A stretch of 64,000 nucleotides of DNA, taken from Oscheius dolichura. Lineage: Eukaryota; Nematoda; Chromadorea; Rhabditida; Rhabditidae. Within the stretch, counting starts at the first letter, position 1. Each line of letters begins with the position of its first letter. Below are positions 1 to 12,736 of the stretch, in pieces. The stretch covers positions 10,600,373 to 10,664,372 of the forward strand of contig OW051493.1 of assembly GCA_932521035.1 (NCBI GenBank), given 5' to 3'. The notes under the pieces were generated by a model. That model searched no databases. It saw only the letters and a program-made list of their open reading frames with translations, and was not told the DNA's origin. The position numbers were made by a program, and so were the translations under genes.

Positions 1-734
1 TTTAGCTGGTGGACACGAAGGAGCATTCGGTTTTTAGCTGGTGGACACGAAGGAGCATTCGGTTTTTAGCTGGTGGACACGAAGGAGCATTCGGTTTTTA
101 GCTGGTGGACACGAAAGAGCCTTCCGTTTTTAGCTGGTGGACACGAAAGAGCCTTCCGTTTTTAGCTGGTGGACACGAAGGAGCATTCCGTTTTTAGCTG
201 GTGGACACGAAGGAGCATTCCCTTTATAGCTGGTGGACACGAAGGAGCATTCCGTTTTTAGCTGGTGGACACGAAAGAGCATTCCGTTTTTAGCTGGTGG
301 ACACGAAGGAGCATTCCGTTTATAGCTGGTGGACACGAAGGAGCATTCCGTTTTTAGCTGGTGGACACGAAGGAGCATTCCGTTTTTAGCTGGTGGACAC
401 GAAGGAGCATTCCGTTTTTAGCTGGTGGACACGAAAGAGCATTCCGTTTTTAGCTGGTGGACACGAAGGAGCATTCCGTTTTTAGCTGGTGGACACGAAG
501 GAGCATTCCGTTTTTAGCTGGTGGACACGAAGGAGCATTCCGTTTTTAGCTGGTGGACACGAAAGAGCATTCCGTTTTTAGCTGGTGGACACGAAGGAGC
601 ATTCCGTTTTTAGCTGGTGGACACGAAAGAGCATTCCGTTTTTAGCTGGTGGACACGAAGGAGCATTCCGTTTTTAGCTGGTGGACACGAAGGAGCATTC
701 GGTTTTTAGCTGGTGGACACGAAGGAGCCTTCCG

Positions 735-767
735 TTTTTAGCTGGTGGCTTCAAAAAGAGCGTTCCG
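735..767 (+). repeat. isolated type-B monomer inside the A array
   Basis: This single 33-bp unit with the CTTCAAAAAGAGCGTTCCG tail sits among type-A neighbours and is the only B unit in the first 2.3 kb. It follows an AGCCTT-type A unit, as B units very often do elsewhere in the window, so the pair probably moved together by local exchange or conversion. Confidence 0.92.
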
Positions 768-1218
768 TTTTTAGCTGGTGGACACGAAGGAGCATTCGGT
801 TTTTAGCTGGTGGACACGAAGGAGCATTCGGTTTTTAGCTGGTGGACACGAAGGAGCATTCCGTTTTTAGCTGGTGGACACGAAGGAGCATTCGGTTTTT
901 AGCTGGTGGACACGAAGGAGCATTCGGTTTTTAGCTGGTGGACACGAAGGAGCATTCCGTTTTTAGCTGGTGGACACGAAAGAGCATTCCGTTTTTAGCT
1001 GGTGGACACGAAGGAGCATTCCGTTTTTAGCTGGTGGACACGAAGGAGCATTCCGTTTTTAGCTGGTGGACACGAAGGAGCATTCCGTTTTTAGCTGGTG
1101 GACACGAAGGAGCATTCCGTTTTTAGCTGGTGGACACGAAAGAGCATTCCGTTTTTAGCTGGTGGACACGAAAGAGCATTCCGTTTTTAGCTGGTGGACA
1201 CGAAGGAGCATTCCGTTT

Positions 1219-2303
1219 TTAGCTGGTGGACACGAAGGAGCCTTCCGTTTTTAGCTGGTGGACACGAAGGAGCATTCCGTTTTTAGCTGGTGGACACGAA
1301 GGAGCATTCCGTTTATAGCTGGTGGACACGAAGGAGCCTTCCGTTTTTAGCTGGTGGACACGAAGGAGCATTCCGTTTTTAGCTGGTGGACACGAAGGAG
1401 CATTCCGTTTATAGCTGGTGGACACGAAGGAGCCTTCCGTTTTTAGCTGGTGGACACGAAGGAGCATTCCCTTTATAGCTGGTGGACACGAAGGAGCATT
1501 CCGTTTTTAGCTGGTGGACACGAAGGAGCATTCCGTTTTTAGCTGGTGGACACGAAAGAGCATTCCGTTTTTAGCTGGTGGACACGAAGGAGCATTCCGT
1601 TTTTAGCTGGTGGACACGAAAGAGCATTCCGTTTTTAGCTGGTGGACACGAAGGAGCATTCCGTTTTTAGCTGGTGGACACGAAGGAGCATTCCGTTTTT
1701 AGCTGGTGGACACGAAGGAGCATTCCGTTTTTAGCTGGTGGACACGAAGGAGCCTTCCGTTTTTAGCTGGTGGACACGAAGGAGCATTCCGTTTTTAGCT
1801 GGTGGACACGAAGGAGCATTCCGTTTATAGCTGGTGGACACGAAGGAGCCTTCCGTTTTTAGCTGGTGGACACGAAGGAGCATTCCGTTTTTAGCTGGTG
1901 GACACGAAGGAGCATTCCGTTTATAGCTGGTGGACACGAAGGAGCCTTCCGTTTTTAGCTGGTGGACACGAAGGAGCATTCCGTTTTTAGCTGGTGGACA
2001 CGAAGGAGCATTCCGTTTTTAGCTGGTGGACACGAAGGAGCATTCCGTTTTTAGCTGGTGGACACGAAGGAGCATTCCGTTTTTAGCTGGTGGACACGAA
2101 GGAGCCTTCCGTTTTTAGCTGGTGGACACGAAGGAGCATTCCGTTTTTAGCTGGTGGACACGAAGGAGCATTCCGTTTATAGCTGGTGGACACGAAGGAG
2201 CCTTCCGTTTTTAGCTGGTGGACACGAAGGAGCATTCCGTTTTTAGCTGGTGGACACGAAGGAGCATTCCGTTTATAGCTGGTGGACACGAAGGAGCCTT
2301 CCG
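1219..2303 (+). repeat. 96-bp trimeric higher-order unit of type A (A-A-A')
   Basis: Within this stretch three consecutive A monomers (96 bp) recur in a fixed order: one with AGCCTTCCG, one ordinary AGCATTCCG, and one followed by a TTTATAG core. The T-to-A variant positions fall exactly 96 bp apart at 1315/1411, 1827/1923 and 2179/2275. The arrangement is not continuous: ordinary A units separate the trimer blocks (about 1510-1730 and 1980-2080). The same trimer pattern is re-used in Domain II. On the minus strand the variant turns TAA into TAT once per 96 bp, which gives the 64-82 codon open stretches here; I treat these as a by-product of periodicity. Confidence 0.85.
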
Positions 2304-3946
2304 TTTTTAGCTGGTGGCTTCAAAAAGAGCGTTCCGTTTTTAGCTGGTGGACACGAAGGAGCATTCCGTTTTTAGCTGGTGGACACGAAGGAGCATTCCG
2401 TTTTTAGCTGGTGGACACGAAGGAGCATTCCGTTTATAGCTGGTGGACACGAAGGAGCATTCCGTTTTTAGCTGGTGGACACGAAGGAGCATTCCGTTTT
2501 TAGCTGGTGGACACGAAGGAGCATTCCGTTTTTAGCTGGTGGACACGAAAGAGCATTCCGTTTTTAGCTGGTGGACACGAAGGAGCATTCCGTTTTTAGC
2601 TGGTGGACACGAAGGAGCATTCCGTTTTTAGCTGGTGGACACGAAGGAGCATTCCGTTTTTAGCTGGTGGACACGAAAGAGCATTCCGTTTTTAGCTGGT
2701 GGACACGAAGGAGCATTCCGTTTTTAGCTGGTGGACACGAAAGAGCATTCCGTTTTTAGCTGGTGGACACGAAGGAGCATTCCGTTTTTAGCTGGTGGCT
2801 TCAAAAAGAGCGTTCCGTTTTTAGCTGGTGGACACGAAGGAGCATTCCGTTTTTAGCTGGTGGACACGAAGGAGCATTCCGTTTATAGCTGGTGGACACG
2901 AAGGAGCCTTCCGTTTTTAGCTGGTGGACACGAAGGAGCATTCCGTTTTTAGCTGGTGGCTTCAAAAAGAGCGTTCCGTTTTTAGCTGGTGGACACGAAG
3001 GAGCATTCCGTTTTTAGCTGGTGGACACGAAGGAGCATTCCGTTTTTAGCTGGTGGACACGAAGGAGCATTCCGTTTATAGCTGGTGGACACGAAGGAGC
3101 ATTCCGTTTTTAGCTGGTGGACACGAAGGAGCATTCCGTTTTTAGCTGGTGGACACGAAGGAGCATTCCGTTTATAGCTGGTGGACACGAAGGAGCATTC
3201 CGTTTTTAGCTGGTGGACACGAAGGAGTATTCCGTTTTTAGCTGGTGGACACGAAAGAGCATTCCGTTTTTAGCTGCTGGACACGAAGGAGCATTCCGTT
3301 TTTAGCTGGTGGCTTCAAAAAGAGCGTTCCGTTTTTAGCTGGTGGGCACGAAGGAGCATTCCGTTTTTAGCTGGTGGACACGAAGGAGCCTTCCGTTTTT
3401 AGCTGGTGGCTTCAAAAAGAGCGTTCCGTTTTTAGCTGGTGCACACGAAGGAGCCTTCCGTTTTTAGCTGGTGGCTTCAAAAAGAGCGTTCCGTTTTTAG
3501 CTGGTGGACACGAAGGAGCATTCCGTTTTTAGCTGGTGGACACGAAGGAGCATTCCGTTTTTAGCTGGTGGACACGAAGGAGCATTCCGTTTATAGCTGG
3601 TGGACACGAAGGAGCATTCCGTTTTTAGCTGGTGGACACGAAGGAGCATTCCGTTTTTAGCTGGTGGCTTCAAAAAGAGCGTTCCGTTTTTAGCTGGTGG
3701 ACACGAAGGAGCCTTCCGTTTTTAGCTGGTGGCTTCAAAAAGAGCGTTCCGTTTTTAGCTGGTGGACACGAAGGAGCCTTCCGTTTTTAGCTGGTGGCTT
3801 CAAAAAGAGCGTTCCGTTTTTAGCTGGTGGACACGAAGGAGCATTCCGTTTTTAGCTGGTGGACACGAAGGAGCATTCGGTTTTTAGCTGGTGGACACGA
3901 AGGAGCATTCGGTTTTTAGCTGGTGGACACGAAGGAGCATTCCGTT
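2111..3946 (+). repeat. macro-duplication copy 1, segment a (pairs with 8441-10276)
   Basis: This segment matches 8441-10276 at a constant offset of 6,330 bp at every point I aligned. Shared rare markers are GGAGTATT (near 3227 and 9557), GCTGCTGG (3273 and 9603) and a GGGCACG unit (near 3344 and 9674). I saw only two base differences: C at 3442 versus G at 9772, and G versus A near 8813. The match breaks at the right end, where this copy keeps TTTTTAG and the other has TTTATAG. Confidence 0.88.
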
Positions 3947-4239
3947 TTTAGCTGGTGGACACGAAAGAGCTTTCCGTTTTTAGCTGGTGGACACGAAGGA
4001 GCATTCCGTTTTTAGCTGGTGGACACGAAGGAGCATTCCGTTTTTAGCTGGTGGACACGAAGGAGCATTCCGTTTTTAGCTGGTGGACACGAAGGAGCAT
4101 TCCGTTTTTAGCTGGTGGACACGAAGGAGCATTCCGTTTATAGCTGGTGGACACGAAGGAGCATTCCGTTTTTAGCTGGTGGACACGAAGGAGCATTCCG
4201 TTTATAGCTGGTGGACACGAAAGAGCATTCCGTTTTTAG

Positions 4240-5925
4240 CTGGTGGACACGAAGGAGCATTCGGTTTTTAGCTGGTGGACACGAAGGAGCATTCCGTTTT
4301 TAGCTGGTGGACACGAAGGAGCATTCCGTTTTTAGCTGGTGGACACGAAAGAGCTTTCCGTTTTTAGCTGGTGGACACGAAGGAGCATTCCGTTTTTAGC
4401 TGGTGGACACGAAGGAGCATTCCGTTTTTAGCTGGTGGACACGAAGGAGCATTCCGTTTTTAGCTGGTGGACACGAAGGAGCATTCCGTTTATAGCTGGT
4501 GGACACGAAGGAGCATTCCGTTTTTAGCTGGTGGACACGAAGGAGCATTCCGTTTATAGCTGGTGGACACGAAAGAGCATTCCGTTTTTAGCTGGTGGAC
4601 ACGAAGGAGCATTCCGTTTATAGCTGGTGGACACGAAGGAGCCTTCCGTTTTTAGCTGGTGGACACGAAAGAGCATTCCGTTTTTAGCTGGTGGACACGA
4701 AGGAGCATTCCGTTTTTAGCTGGTGGACACGAAGGAGCATTCCGTTTATAGCTGGTGGACACGAAGGAGCCTTCCGTTTTTAGCTGGTGGCTTCAAAAAG
4801 AGCGTTCCGTTTTTAGCTGGTGGACACGAAGGAGCATTCCGTTTTTAGCTGGTGGACACGAAGGAGCATTCCGTTTATAGCTGGTGGACACGAAAGAGCA
4901 TTCCGTTTTTAGCTGGTGGACACGAAGGAGCATTCCGTTTTTAGCTGGTGGACACGAAGGAGCATTCCGTTTATAGCTGGTGGACACGAAGGAGCCTTCC
5001 GTTTTTAGCTGGTGGCTTCAAAAAGAGCGTTCCGTTTTTAGCTGGTGGACACGAAGGAGCATTCCGTTTTTAGCTGGTGGACACGAAGGAGCATTCCGTT
5101 TTTAGCTGGTGGACACGAAGGAGCATTCCGTTTTTAGCTGGTGGACACGAAGGAGCATTCCGTTTTTAGCTGGTGGACACGAAGGAGCATTCCGTTTTTA
5201 GCTGGTGGACACGAAAGAGCATTCCGTTTTTAGCTGGTGGACACGAAGGAGCATTCCGTTTTTAGCTGGTGGACACGAAGGAGCATTCCGTTTTTAGCTG
5301 GTGGACACGAAGGAGCATTCCGTTTTTAGCTGGTGGACACGAAAGAGCATTCCGTTTTTAGCTGGTGGACACGAAGGAGCATTCCGTTTTTAGCTGGTGG
5401 ACACGAAGGAGCATTCCGTTTTTAGCTGGTGGACACGAAAGAGCATTCCGTTTTTAGCTGGTGGACACGAAGGAGCATTCCGTTTTTAGCTGGTGGACAC
5501 GAAAGAGCATTCCGTTTTTAGCTGGTGGACACGAAGGAGCATTCCGTTTTTAGCTGGTGGACACGAAAGAGCATTCCGTTTTTAGCTGGTGGACACGAAG
5601 GAGCATTCCGTTTTTAGCTGGTGGCTTCAAAAAGAGCGTTCCGTTTTTAGCTGGTGGACACGAAGGAGCATTCCGTTTTTAGCTGGTGGACACGAAGGAG
5701 CCTTCCGTTTTTAGCTGGTGGCTTCAAAAAGAGCGTTCCGTTTTTAGCTGGTGGACACGAAGGAGCATTCCGTTTTTAGCTGGTGGACACGAAGGAGCAT
5801 TCCGTTTATAGCTGGTGGACACGAAGGAGCCTTCCGTTTTTAGCTGGTGGACACGAAGGAGCATTCCATTTTTAGCTGGTGGACACGAAGGAGCATTCCG
5901 TTTATAGCTGGTGGACACGAAGGAG
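4240..5925 (+). repeat. macro-duplication copy 1, segment b (pairs with 11051-12736)
   Basis: Matches 11051-12736 at an offset of 6,811 bp, checked at the AGCTTTCC unit (4351/11162), several AAAGAGC units, and the B units at 4793/11604, 5621/12432 and 5715/12526. One clear difference is A at 5868 (TCCATT) versus G at 12679. The offset is 481 bp larger than in segment a, equal to fourteen A plus one B, so whole monomers were gained or lost between the two segments. Confidence 0.83.
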
Positions 5926-6859
5926 CATTTCGTTTTTAGCTGGTGGACACGAAGGAGCATTCCGTTTATAGCTGGTGGACACGAAGGAGCCTTCCGTTTT
6001 TAGCTGGTGGCTTCAAAAAGAGCGTTCCGTTTTTAGCTGGTGGACACGAAGGAGCATTCCGTTTTTAGCTGGTGGACACGAAGGAGCATTCCGTTTATAG
6101 CTGGTGGACACGAAAGAGCATTCCGTTTTTAGCTGGTGGACACGAAGGAGCATTCCGTTTTTAGCTGGTGGACACGAAGGAGCATTCCGTTTATAGCTGG
6201 TGGACACGAAGGAGCCTTCCGTTTTTAGCTGGTGGCTTCAAAAAGAGCGTTCCGTTTTTAGCTGGTGGACACGAAGGAGCATTCCGTTTTTAGCTGGTGG
6301 ACACGAAGGAGCATTCCGTTTTTAGCTGGTGGACACGAAGGAGCATTCCGTTTTTAGCTGGTGGACACGAAGGAGCATTCCGTTTTTAGCTGGTGGACAC
6401 GAAGGAGCATTCCGTTTTTAGCTGGTGGACACGAAAGAGCATTCCGTTTTTAGCTGGTGGACACGAAGGAGCATTCCGTTTTTAGCTGGTGGACACGAAG
6501 GAGCATTCCGTTTTTAGCTGGTGGACACGAAAGAGCATTCCGTTTTTAGCTGGTGGACACGAAGGAGCATTCCGTTTTTAGCTGGTGGACACGAAAGAGC
6601 ATTCCGTTTTTAGCTGGTGGACACGAAGGAGCATTCCGTTTTTAGCTGGTGGACACGAAAGAGCATTCCGTTTTTAGCTGGTGGACACGAAGGAGCATTC
6701 CGTTTTTAGCTGGTGGACACGAAGGAGCATTCCGTTTTTAGCTGGTGGACACGAAGGAGCCTTCCGTTTTTAGCTGGTGGCTTCAAAAAGAGCGTTCCGT
6801 TTTTAGCTGGTGGACACGAAGGAGCATTCCGTTTTTAGCTGGTGGACACGAAGGAGCCT

Positions 6860-8370
6860 TCCGTTTTTAGCTGGTGGCTTCAAAAAGAGCGTTCCGTTTT
6901 TAGCTGGTGGACACGAAGGAGCATTCCGTTTTTAGCTGGTGGACACGAAGGAGCATTCCGTTTATAGCTGGTGGACACGAAGGAGCCTTCCGTTTTTAGC
7001 TGGTGGACACGAAGGAGCATTCCATTTTTAGCTGGTGGACACGAAGGAGCATTCCGTTTATAGCTGGTGGACACGAAGGAGCCTTCCGTTTTTAGCTGGT
7101 GGCTTCAAAAAGAGCGTTCCGTTTTTAGCTGGTGGACACGAAGGAGCCTGCCGTTTTTAGCTGGTGGCTTCAAAAAGAGCGTTCCGTTTTTAGCTGGTGG
7201 ACACGAAGGAGCATTCCGTTTTTAGCTGGTGGACACGAAGGAGCATTCCGTTTTTAGCTGGTGGACACGAAGGAGCATTCCGTTTTTAGCTGGTGGACAC
7301 GAAGGAGCATTCCGTTTTTAGCTGGTGGACACGAAGGAGCATTCCGTTTATAGCTGGTGGACACGAAGGAGCATTCCGTTTTTAGCTGGTGGACACGAAG
7401 GAGCATTCCGTTTTTAGCTGGTGGACACGAAAGAGCATTCCGTTTATAGCTGGTGGACACGAAGGAGCATTCCGTTTTTAGCTGGTGGACACGAAGGAGC
7501 ATTCCGTTTTTAGCTGGTGGACACGAAGGAGCATTCCGTTTTTAGCTGGTGGACACGAAGGAGCATTCCGTTTATAGCTGGTGGCTTCAAAAAGAGCGTT
7601 CCGTTTTTAGCTGGTGGCTTCAAAAAGAGCGTTCCGTTTTTAGCTGGTGGACACGAAGGAGCATTCCGTTTCTAGCTGGTGGCTTCAAAAAGAGCGTTCC
7701 TTTTTTAGCTGGTGGACACGAAAGAGCATTCCGTTTTTAGCTGGTGGCTTCAAAAAGAGCATTCCGTTTATAGCTGGTGGACACGAAGGAGCATTCCGTT
7801 TTTAGCTGGTGGACACGAAGGAGCATTCCGTTTTTAGCTGGTGGACACGAAGGAGCATTCCGTTTATAGCTGGTGGACACGAAGGAGCATTCCGTTTTTA
7901 GCTGGTGGACACGAAGGAGCATTCCGTTTTTAGCTGGTGGACACGAAGGAGCGTTCCGTTTTTAGCTGGTGGACACGAAGGAGCATTCCGTTTTTAGCTG
8001 GTGGCTTCAAAAAGAGCGTTCCGTTTTTAGCTGGTGGACACGAAGGAGCATTCCGTTTTTAGCTGGTGGACACGAAGGAGCATTCCGTTTTTAGCTGGTG
8101 GACACGAAGGAGCATTCCGTTTTTAGCTGGTGGACACGAAGGAGCATTCCGTTTATAGCTGGTGGACACGAAGGAGCATTCCGTTTTTAGCTGGTGGACA
8201 CGAAGGAGCATTCCGTTTTTAGCTGGTGGACACGAAGGAGCCTTCCGTTTTTAGCTGGTGGCTTCAAAAAGAGCGTTCCGTTTTTAGCTGGTGGACACGA
8301 AGGAGCATTCCGTTTTTAGCTGGTGGACACGAAGGAGCATTCCGTTTTTAGCTGGTGGACACGAAGGAGC
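6860..8370 (+). repeat. macro-duplication copy 1, segment c (pairs with 12515-14025)
   Basis: Matches 12515-14025 at offset 5,655. Shared markers are GCCTGCCG (near 7147/12802), TTTCTAG (C at 7672/13327), CCTTTTTTAG just after it, and an A-body/B-tail hybrid unit near 7950/13605. A TCCATT variant at 7024 is G at 12679. To the left, 6013 onward matches 11604 onward at 5,591, so two A monomers (64 bp) differ in between. Confidence 0.84.
7549..7960 (+). repeat. TTTCTAG marker block, copy 1 of 6
   Basis: A recognisable sub-block: an A unit, two B units, an A unit followed by TTTCTAG, a B unit followed by TTTTTTAG, an A unit, then B ending AGCATTCCG with a TTTATAG core, and A units ending with an A/B hybrid (GAAGGAGCGTTCCG). 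The diagnostic C is at 7672. Further copies have it at 13327, 15775, 17579, 21507 and 22344, giving spacings of 5,655, 2,448, 1,804, 3,928 and 837 bp. Confidence 0.9.
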
Positions 8371-8440
8371 CTTCCGTTTTTAGCTGGTGGCTTCAAAAAG
8401 AGCGTTCCGTTTTTAGCTGGTGGACACGAAGGAGCATTCC

Positions 8441-10276
8441 GTTTTTAGCTGGTGGACACGAAGGAGCATTCCGTTTTTAGCTGGTGGACACGAAGGAGCA
8501 TTCCGTTTATAGCTGGTGGACACGAAGGAGCCTTCCGTTTTTAGCTGGTGGACACGAAGGAGCATTCCGTTTTTAGCTGGTGGACACGAAGGAGCATTCC
8601 GTTTATAGCTGGTGGACACGAAGGAGCCTTCCGTTTTTAGCTGGTGGCTTCAAAAAGAGCGTTCCGTTTTTAGCTGGTGGACACGAAGGAGCATTCCGTT
8701 TTTAGCTGGTGGACACGAAGGAGCATTCCGTTTTTAGCTGGTGGACACGAAGGAGCATTCCGTTTATAGCTGGTGGACACGAAGGAGCATTCCGTTTTTA
8801 GCTGGTGGACACAAAGGAGCATTCCGTTTTTAGCTGGTGGACACGAAGGAGCATTCCGTTTTTAGCTGGTGGACACGAAAGAGCATTCCGTTTTTAGCTG
8901 GTGGACACGAAGGAGCATTCCGTTTTTAGCTGGTGGACACGAAGGAGCATTCCGTTTTTAGCTGGTGGACACGAAGGAGCATTCCGTTTTTAGCTGGTGG
9001 ACACGAAAGAGCATTCCGTTTTTAGCTGGTGGACACGAAGGAGCATTCCGTTTTTAGCTGGTGGACACGAAAGAGCATTCCGTTTTTAGCTGGTGGACAC
9101 GAAGGAGCATTCCGTTTTTAGCTGGTGGCTTCAAAAAGAGCGTTCCGTTTTTAGCTGGTGGACACGAAGGAGCATTCCGTTTTTAGCTGGTGGACACGAA
9201 GGAGCATTCCGTTTATAGCTGGTGGACACGAAGGAGCCTTCCGTTTTTAGCTGGTGGACACGAAGGAGCATTCCGTTTTTAGCTGGTGGCTTCAAAAAGA
9301 GCGTTCCGTTTTTAGCTGGTGGACACGAAGGAGCATTCCGTTTTTAGCTGGTGGACACGAAGGAGCATTCCGTTTTTAGCTGGTGGACACGAAGGAGCAT
9401 TCCGTTTATAGCTGGTGGACACGAAGGAGCATTCCGTTTTTAGCTGGTGGACACGAAGGAGCATTCCGTTTTTAGCTGGTGGACACGAAGGAGCATTCCG
9501 TTTATAGCTGGTGGACACGAAGGAGCATTCCGTTTTTAGCTGGTGGACACGAAGGAGTATTCCGTTTTTAGCTGGTGGACACGAAAGAGCATTCCGTTTT
9601 TAGCTGCTGGACACGAAGGAGCATTCCGTTTTTAGCTGGTGGCTTCAAAAAGAGCGTTCCGTTTTTAGCTGGTGGGCACGAAGGAGCATTCCGTTTTTAG
9701 CTGGTGGACACGAAGGAGCCTTCCGTTTTTAGCTGGTGGCTTCAAAAAGAGCGTTCCGTTTTTAGCTGGTGGACACGAAGGAGCCTTCCGTTTTTAGCTG
9801 GTGGCTTCAAAAAGAGCGTTCCGTTTTTAGCTGGTGGACACGAAGGAGCATTCCGTTTTTAGCTGGTGGACACGAAGGAGCATTCCGTTTTTAGCTGGTG
9901 GACACGAAGGAGCATTCCGTTTATAGCTGGTGGACACGAAGGAGCATTCCGTTTTTAGCTGGTGGACACGAAGGAGCATTCCGTTTTTAGCTGGTGGCTT
10001 CAAAAAGAGCGTTCCGTTTTTAGCTGGTGGACACGAAGGAGCCTTCCGTTTTTAGCTGGTGGCTTCAAAAAGAGCGTTCCGTTTTTAGCTGGTGGACACG
10101 AAGGAGCCTTCCGTTTTTAGCTGGTGGCTTCAAAAAGAGCGTTCCGTTTTTAGCTGGTGGACACGAAGGAGCATTCCGTTTTTAGCTGGTGGACACGAAG
10201 GAGCATTCGGTTTTTAGCTGGTGGACACGAAGGAGCATTCGGTTTTTAGCTGGTGGACACGAAGGAGCATTCCGTT
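8441..10276 (+). repeat. macro-duplication copy 2, segment a (pairs with 2111-3946)
   Basis: Near-identical partner of 2111-3946 (offset 6,330 bp) with the same order of A, B and rare variants. It carries a private ACAAAGG variant (a CpG-to-CpA change) near 8813. The large offset and very low divergence imply a recent multi-kilobase exchange rather than independent local amplification. Confidence 0.88.
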
Positions 10277-11050
10277 TATAGCTGGTGGACACGAAGGAGC
10301 ATTCCGTTTATAGCTGGTGGACACGAAGGAGCATTCCGTTTATAGCTGGTGGACACGAAGGAGCATTCCGTTTTTAGCTGGTGGACACGAAGGAGCATTC
10401 GGTTTTTAGCTGGTGGACACGAAAGAGCCTTCCGTTTTTAGCTGGTGGACACGAAGGAGCATTCCGTTTATAGCTGGTGGACACGAAAGAGCATTCCGTT
10501 TTTAGCTGGTGGACACGAAGGAGCATTCCGTTTATAGCTGGTGGACACGAAGGAGCCTTCCGTTTTTAGCTGGTGGACACGAAAGAGCATTCCGTTTTTA
10601 GCTGGTGGACACGAAGGAGCATTCCGTTTTTAGCTGGTGGACACGAAGGAGCATTCCGTTTATAGCTGGTGGACACGAAGGAGCCTTCCGTTTTTAGCTG
10701 GTGGCTTCAAAAAGAGCGTTCCGTTTTTAGCTGGTGGACACGAAGGAGCATTCCGTTTTTAGCTGGTGGACACGAAGGAGCATTCGGTTTTTAGCTGGTG
10801 GACACGAAGGAGCATTCCGTTTATAGCTGGTGGACACGAAGGAGCATTCCGTTTATAGCTGGTGGACACGAAGGAGCATTCCGTTTATAGCTGGTGGACA
10901 CGAAAGAGCATTCCGTTTTTAGCTGGTGGACACGAAGGAGCATTCCGTTTATAGCTGGTGGACACGAAGGAGCCTTCCGTTTTTAGCTGGTGGACACGAA
11001 AGAGCATTCCGTTTTTAGCTGGTGGACACGAAGGAGCATTCCGTTTTTAG

Positions 11051-12736
11051 CTGGTGGACACGAAGGAGCATTCGGTTTTTAGCTGGTGGACACGAAGGAG
11101 CATTCCGTTTTTAGCTGGTGGACACGAAGGAGCATTCCGTTTTTAGCTGGTGGACACGAAAGAGCTTTCCGTTTTTAGCTGGTGGACACGAAGGAGCATT
11201 CCGTTTTTAGCTGGTGGACACGAAGGAGCATTCCGTTTTTAGCTGGTGGACACGAAGGAGCATTCCGTTTTTAGCTGGTGGACACGAAGGAGCATTCCGT
11301 TTATAGCTGGTGGACACGAAGGAGCATTCCGTTTTTAGCTGGTGGACACGAAGGAGCATTCCGTTTATAGCTGGTGGACACGAAAGAGCATTCCGTTTTT
11401 AGCTGGTGGACACGAAGGAGCATTCCGTTTATAGCTGGTGGACACGAAGGAGCCTTCCGTTTTTAGCTGGTGGACACGAAAGAGCATTCCGTTTTTAGCT
11501 GGTGGACACGAAGGAGCATTCCGTTTTTAGCTGGTGGACACGAAGGAGCATTCCGTTTATAGCTGGTGGACACGAAGGAGCCTTCCGTTTTTAGCTGGTG
11601 GCTTCAAAAAGAGCGTTCCGTTTTTAGCTGGTGGACACGAAGGAGCATTCCGTTTTTAGCTGGTGGACACGAAGGAGCATTCCGTTTATAGCTGGTGGAC
11701 ACGAAAGAGCATTCCGTTTTTAGCTGGTGGACACGAAGGAGCATTCCGTTTTTAGCTGGTGGACACGAAGGAGCATTCCGTTTATAGCTGGTGGACACGA
11801 AGGAGCCTTCCGTTTTTAGCTGGTGGCTTCAAAAAGAGCGTTCCGTTTTTAGCTGGTGGACACGAAGGAGCATTCCGTTTTTAGCTGGTGGACACGAAGG
11901 AGCATTCCGTTTTTAGCTGGTGGACACGAAGGAGCATTCCGTTTTTAGCTGGTGGACACGAAGGAGCATTCCGTTTTTAGCTGGTGGACACGAAGGAGCA
12001 TTCCGTTTTTAGCTGGTGGACACGAAAGAGCATTCCGTTTTTAGCTGGTGGACACGAAGGAGCATTCCGTTTTTAGCTGGTGGACACGAAGGAGCATTCC
12101 GTTTTTAGCTGGTGGACACGAAGGAGCATTCCGTTTTTAGCTGGTGGACACGAAAGAGCATTCCGTTTTTAGCTGGTGGACACGAAGGAGCATTCCGTTT
12201 TTAGCTGGTGGACACGAAGGAGCATTCCGTTTTTAGCTGGTGGACACGAAAGAGCATTCCGTTTTTAGCTGGTGGACACGAAGGAGCATTCCGTTTTTAG
12301 CTGGTGGACACGAAAGAGCATTCCGTTTTTAGCTGGTGGACACGAAGGAGCATTCCGTTTTTAGCTGGTGGACACGAAAGAGCATTCCGTTTTTAGCTGG
12401 TGGACACGAAGGAGCATTCCGTTTTTAGCTGGTGGCTTCAAAAAGAGCGTTCCGTTTTTAGCTGGTGGACACGAAGGAGCATTCCGTTTTTAGCTGGTGG
12501 ACACGAAGGAGCCTTCCGTTTTTAGCTGGTGGCTTCAAAAAGAGCGTTCCGTTTTTAGCTGGTGGACACGAAGGAGCATTCCGTTTTTAGCTGGTGGACA
12601 CGAAGGAGCATTCCGTTTATAGCTGGTGGACACGAAGGAGCCTTCCGTTTTTAGCTGGTGGACACGAAGGAGCATTCCGTTTTTAGCTGGTGGACACGAA
12701 GGAGCATTCCGTTTATAGCTGGTGGACACGAAGGAG
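11051..12736 (+). repeat. macro-duplication copy 2, segment b (pairs with 4240-5925)
   Basis: Partner of 4240-5925 at offset 6,811. Its right end (from about 12515) also matches 6860 onward at offset 5,655, so this is where copy 2 switches register, losing the equivalent of about 1.16 kb relative to copy 1. The switch looks like a deletion by unequal exchange between 96-bp-related sub-blocks. Confidence 0.82.

Larger units (their letters stand above)
1..2303 (+). repeat. Domain I: nearly pure type-A (32 bp) array
   Basis: Apart from one B monomer at 735-767, every unit here is type A. Variants include TCGG ends (first 110 bases and about 690-960), AGCCTT tails, AAAGAGC, and TTTATAG cores. 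Because 32 is not divisible by 3, the frame rotates at each unit and stops recur; the few minus-strand open stretches depend on TTTATAG variants. The next B starts at 2304. The left flank lies outside the window, so I cannot say whether this purity continues. Confidence 0.93.

Noticed and set aside
130-378. Recurring 61-90 codon minus-strand open stretches across 0-35 kb as small genes
   Set aside because: They are the same 96-bp trimer read in one phase, repeated dozens of times, with no unique sequence, no consistent start context and no promoter. They track the TTTATAG variant.
1311-1320. TTTATAG variants as TATA-like or -10 promoter elements
   Set aside because: They are single-base variants of the TTTTTAG core, present in large numbers and without any gene downstream.
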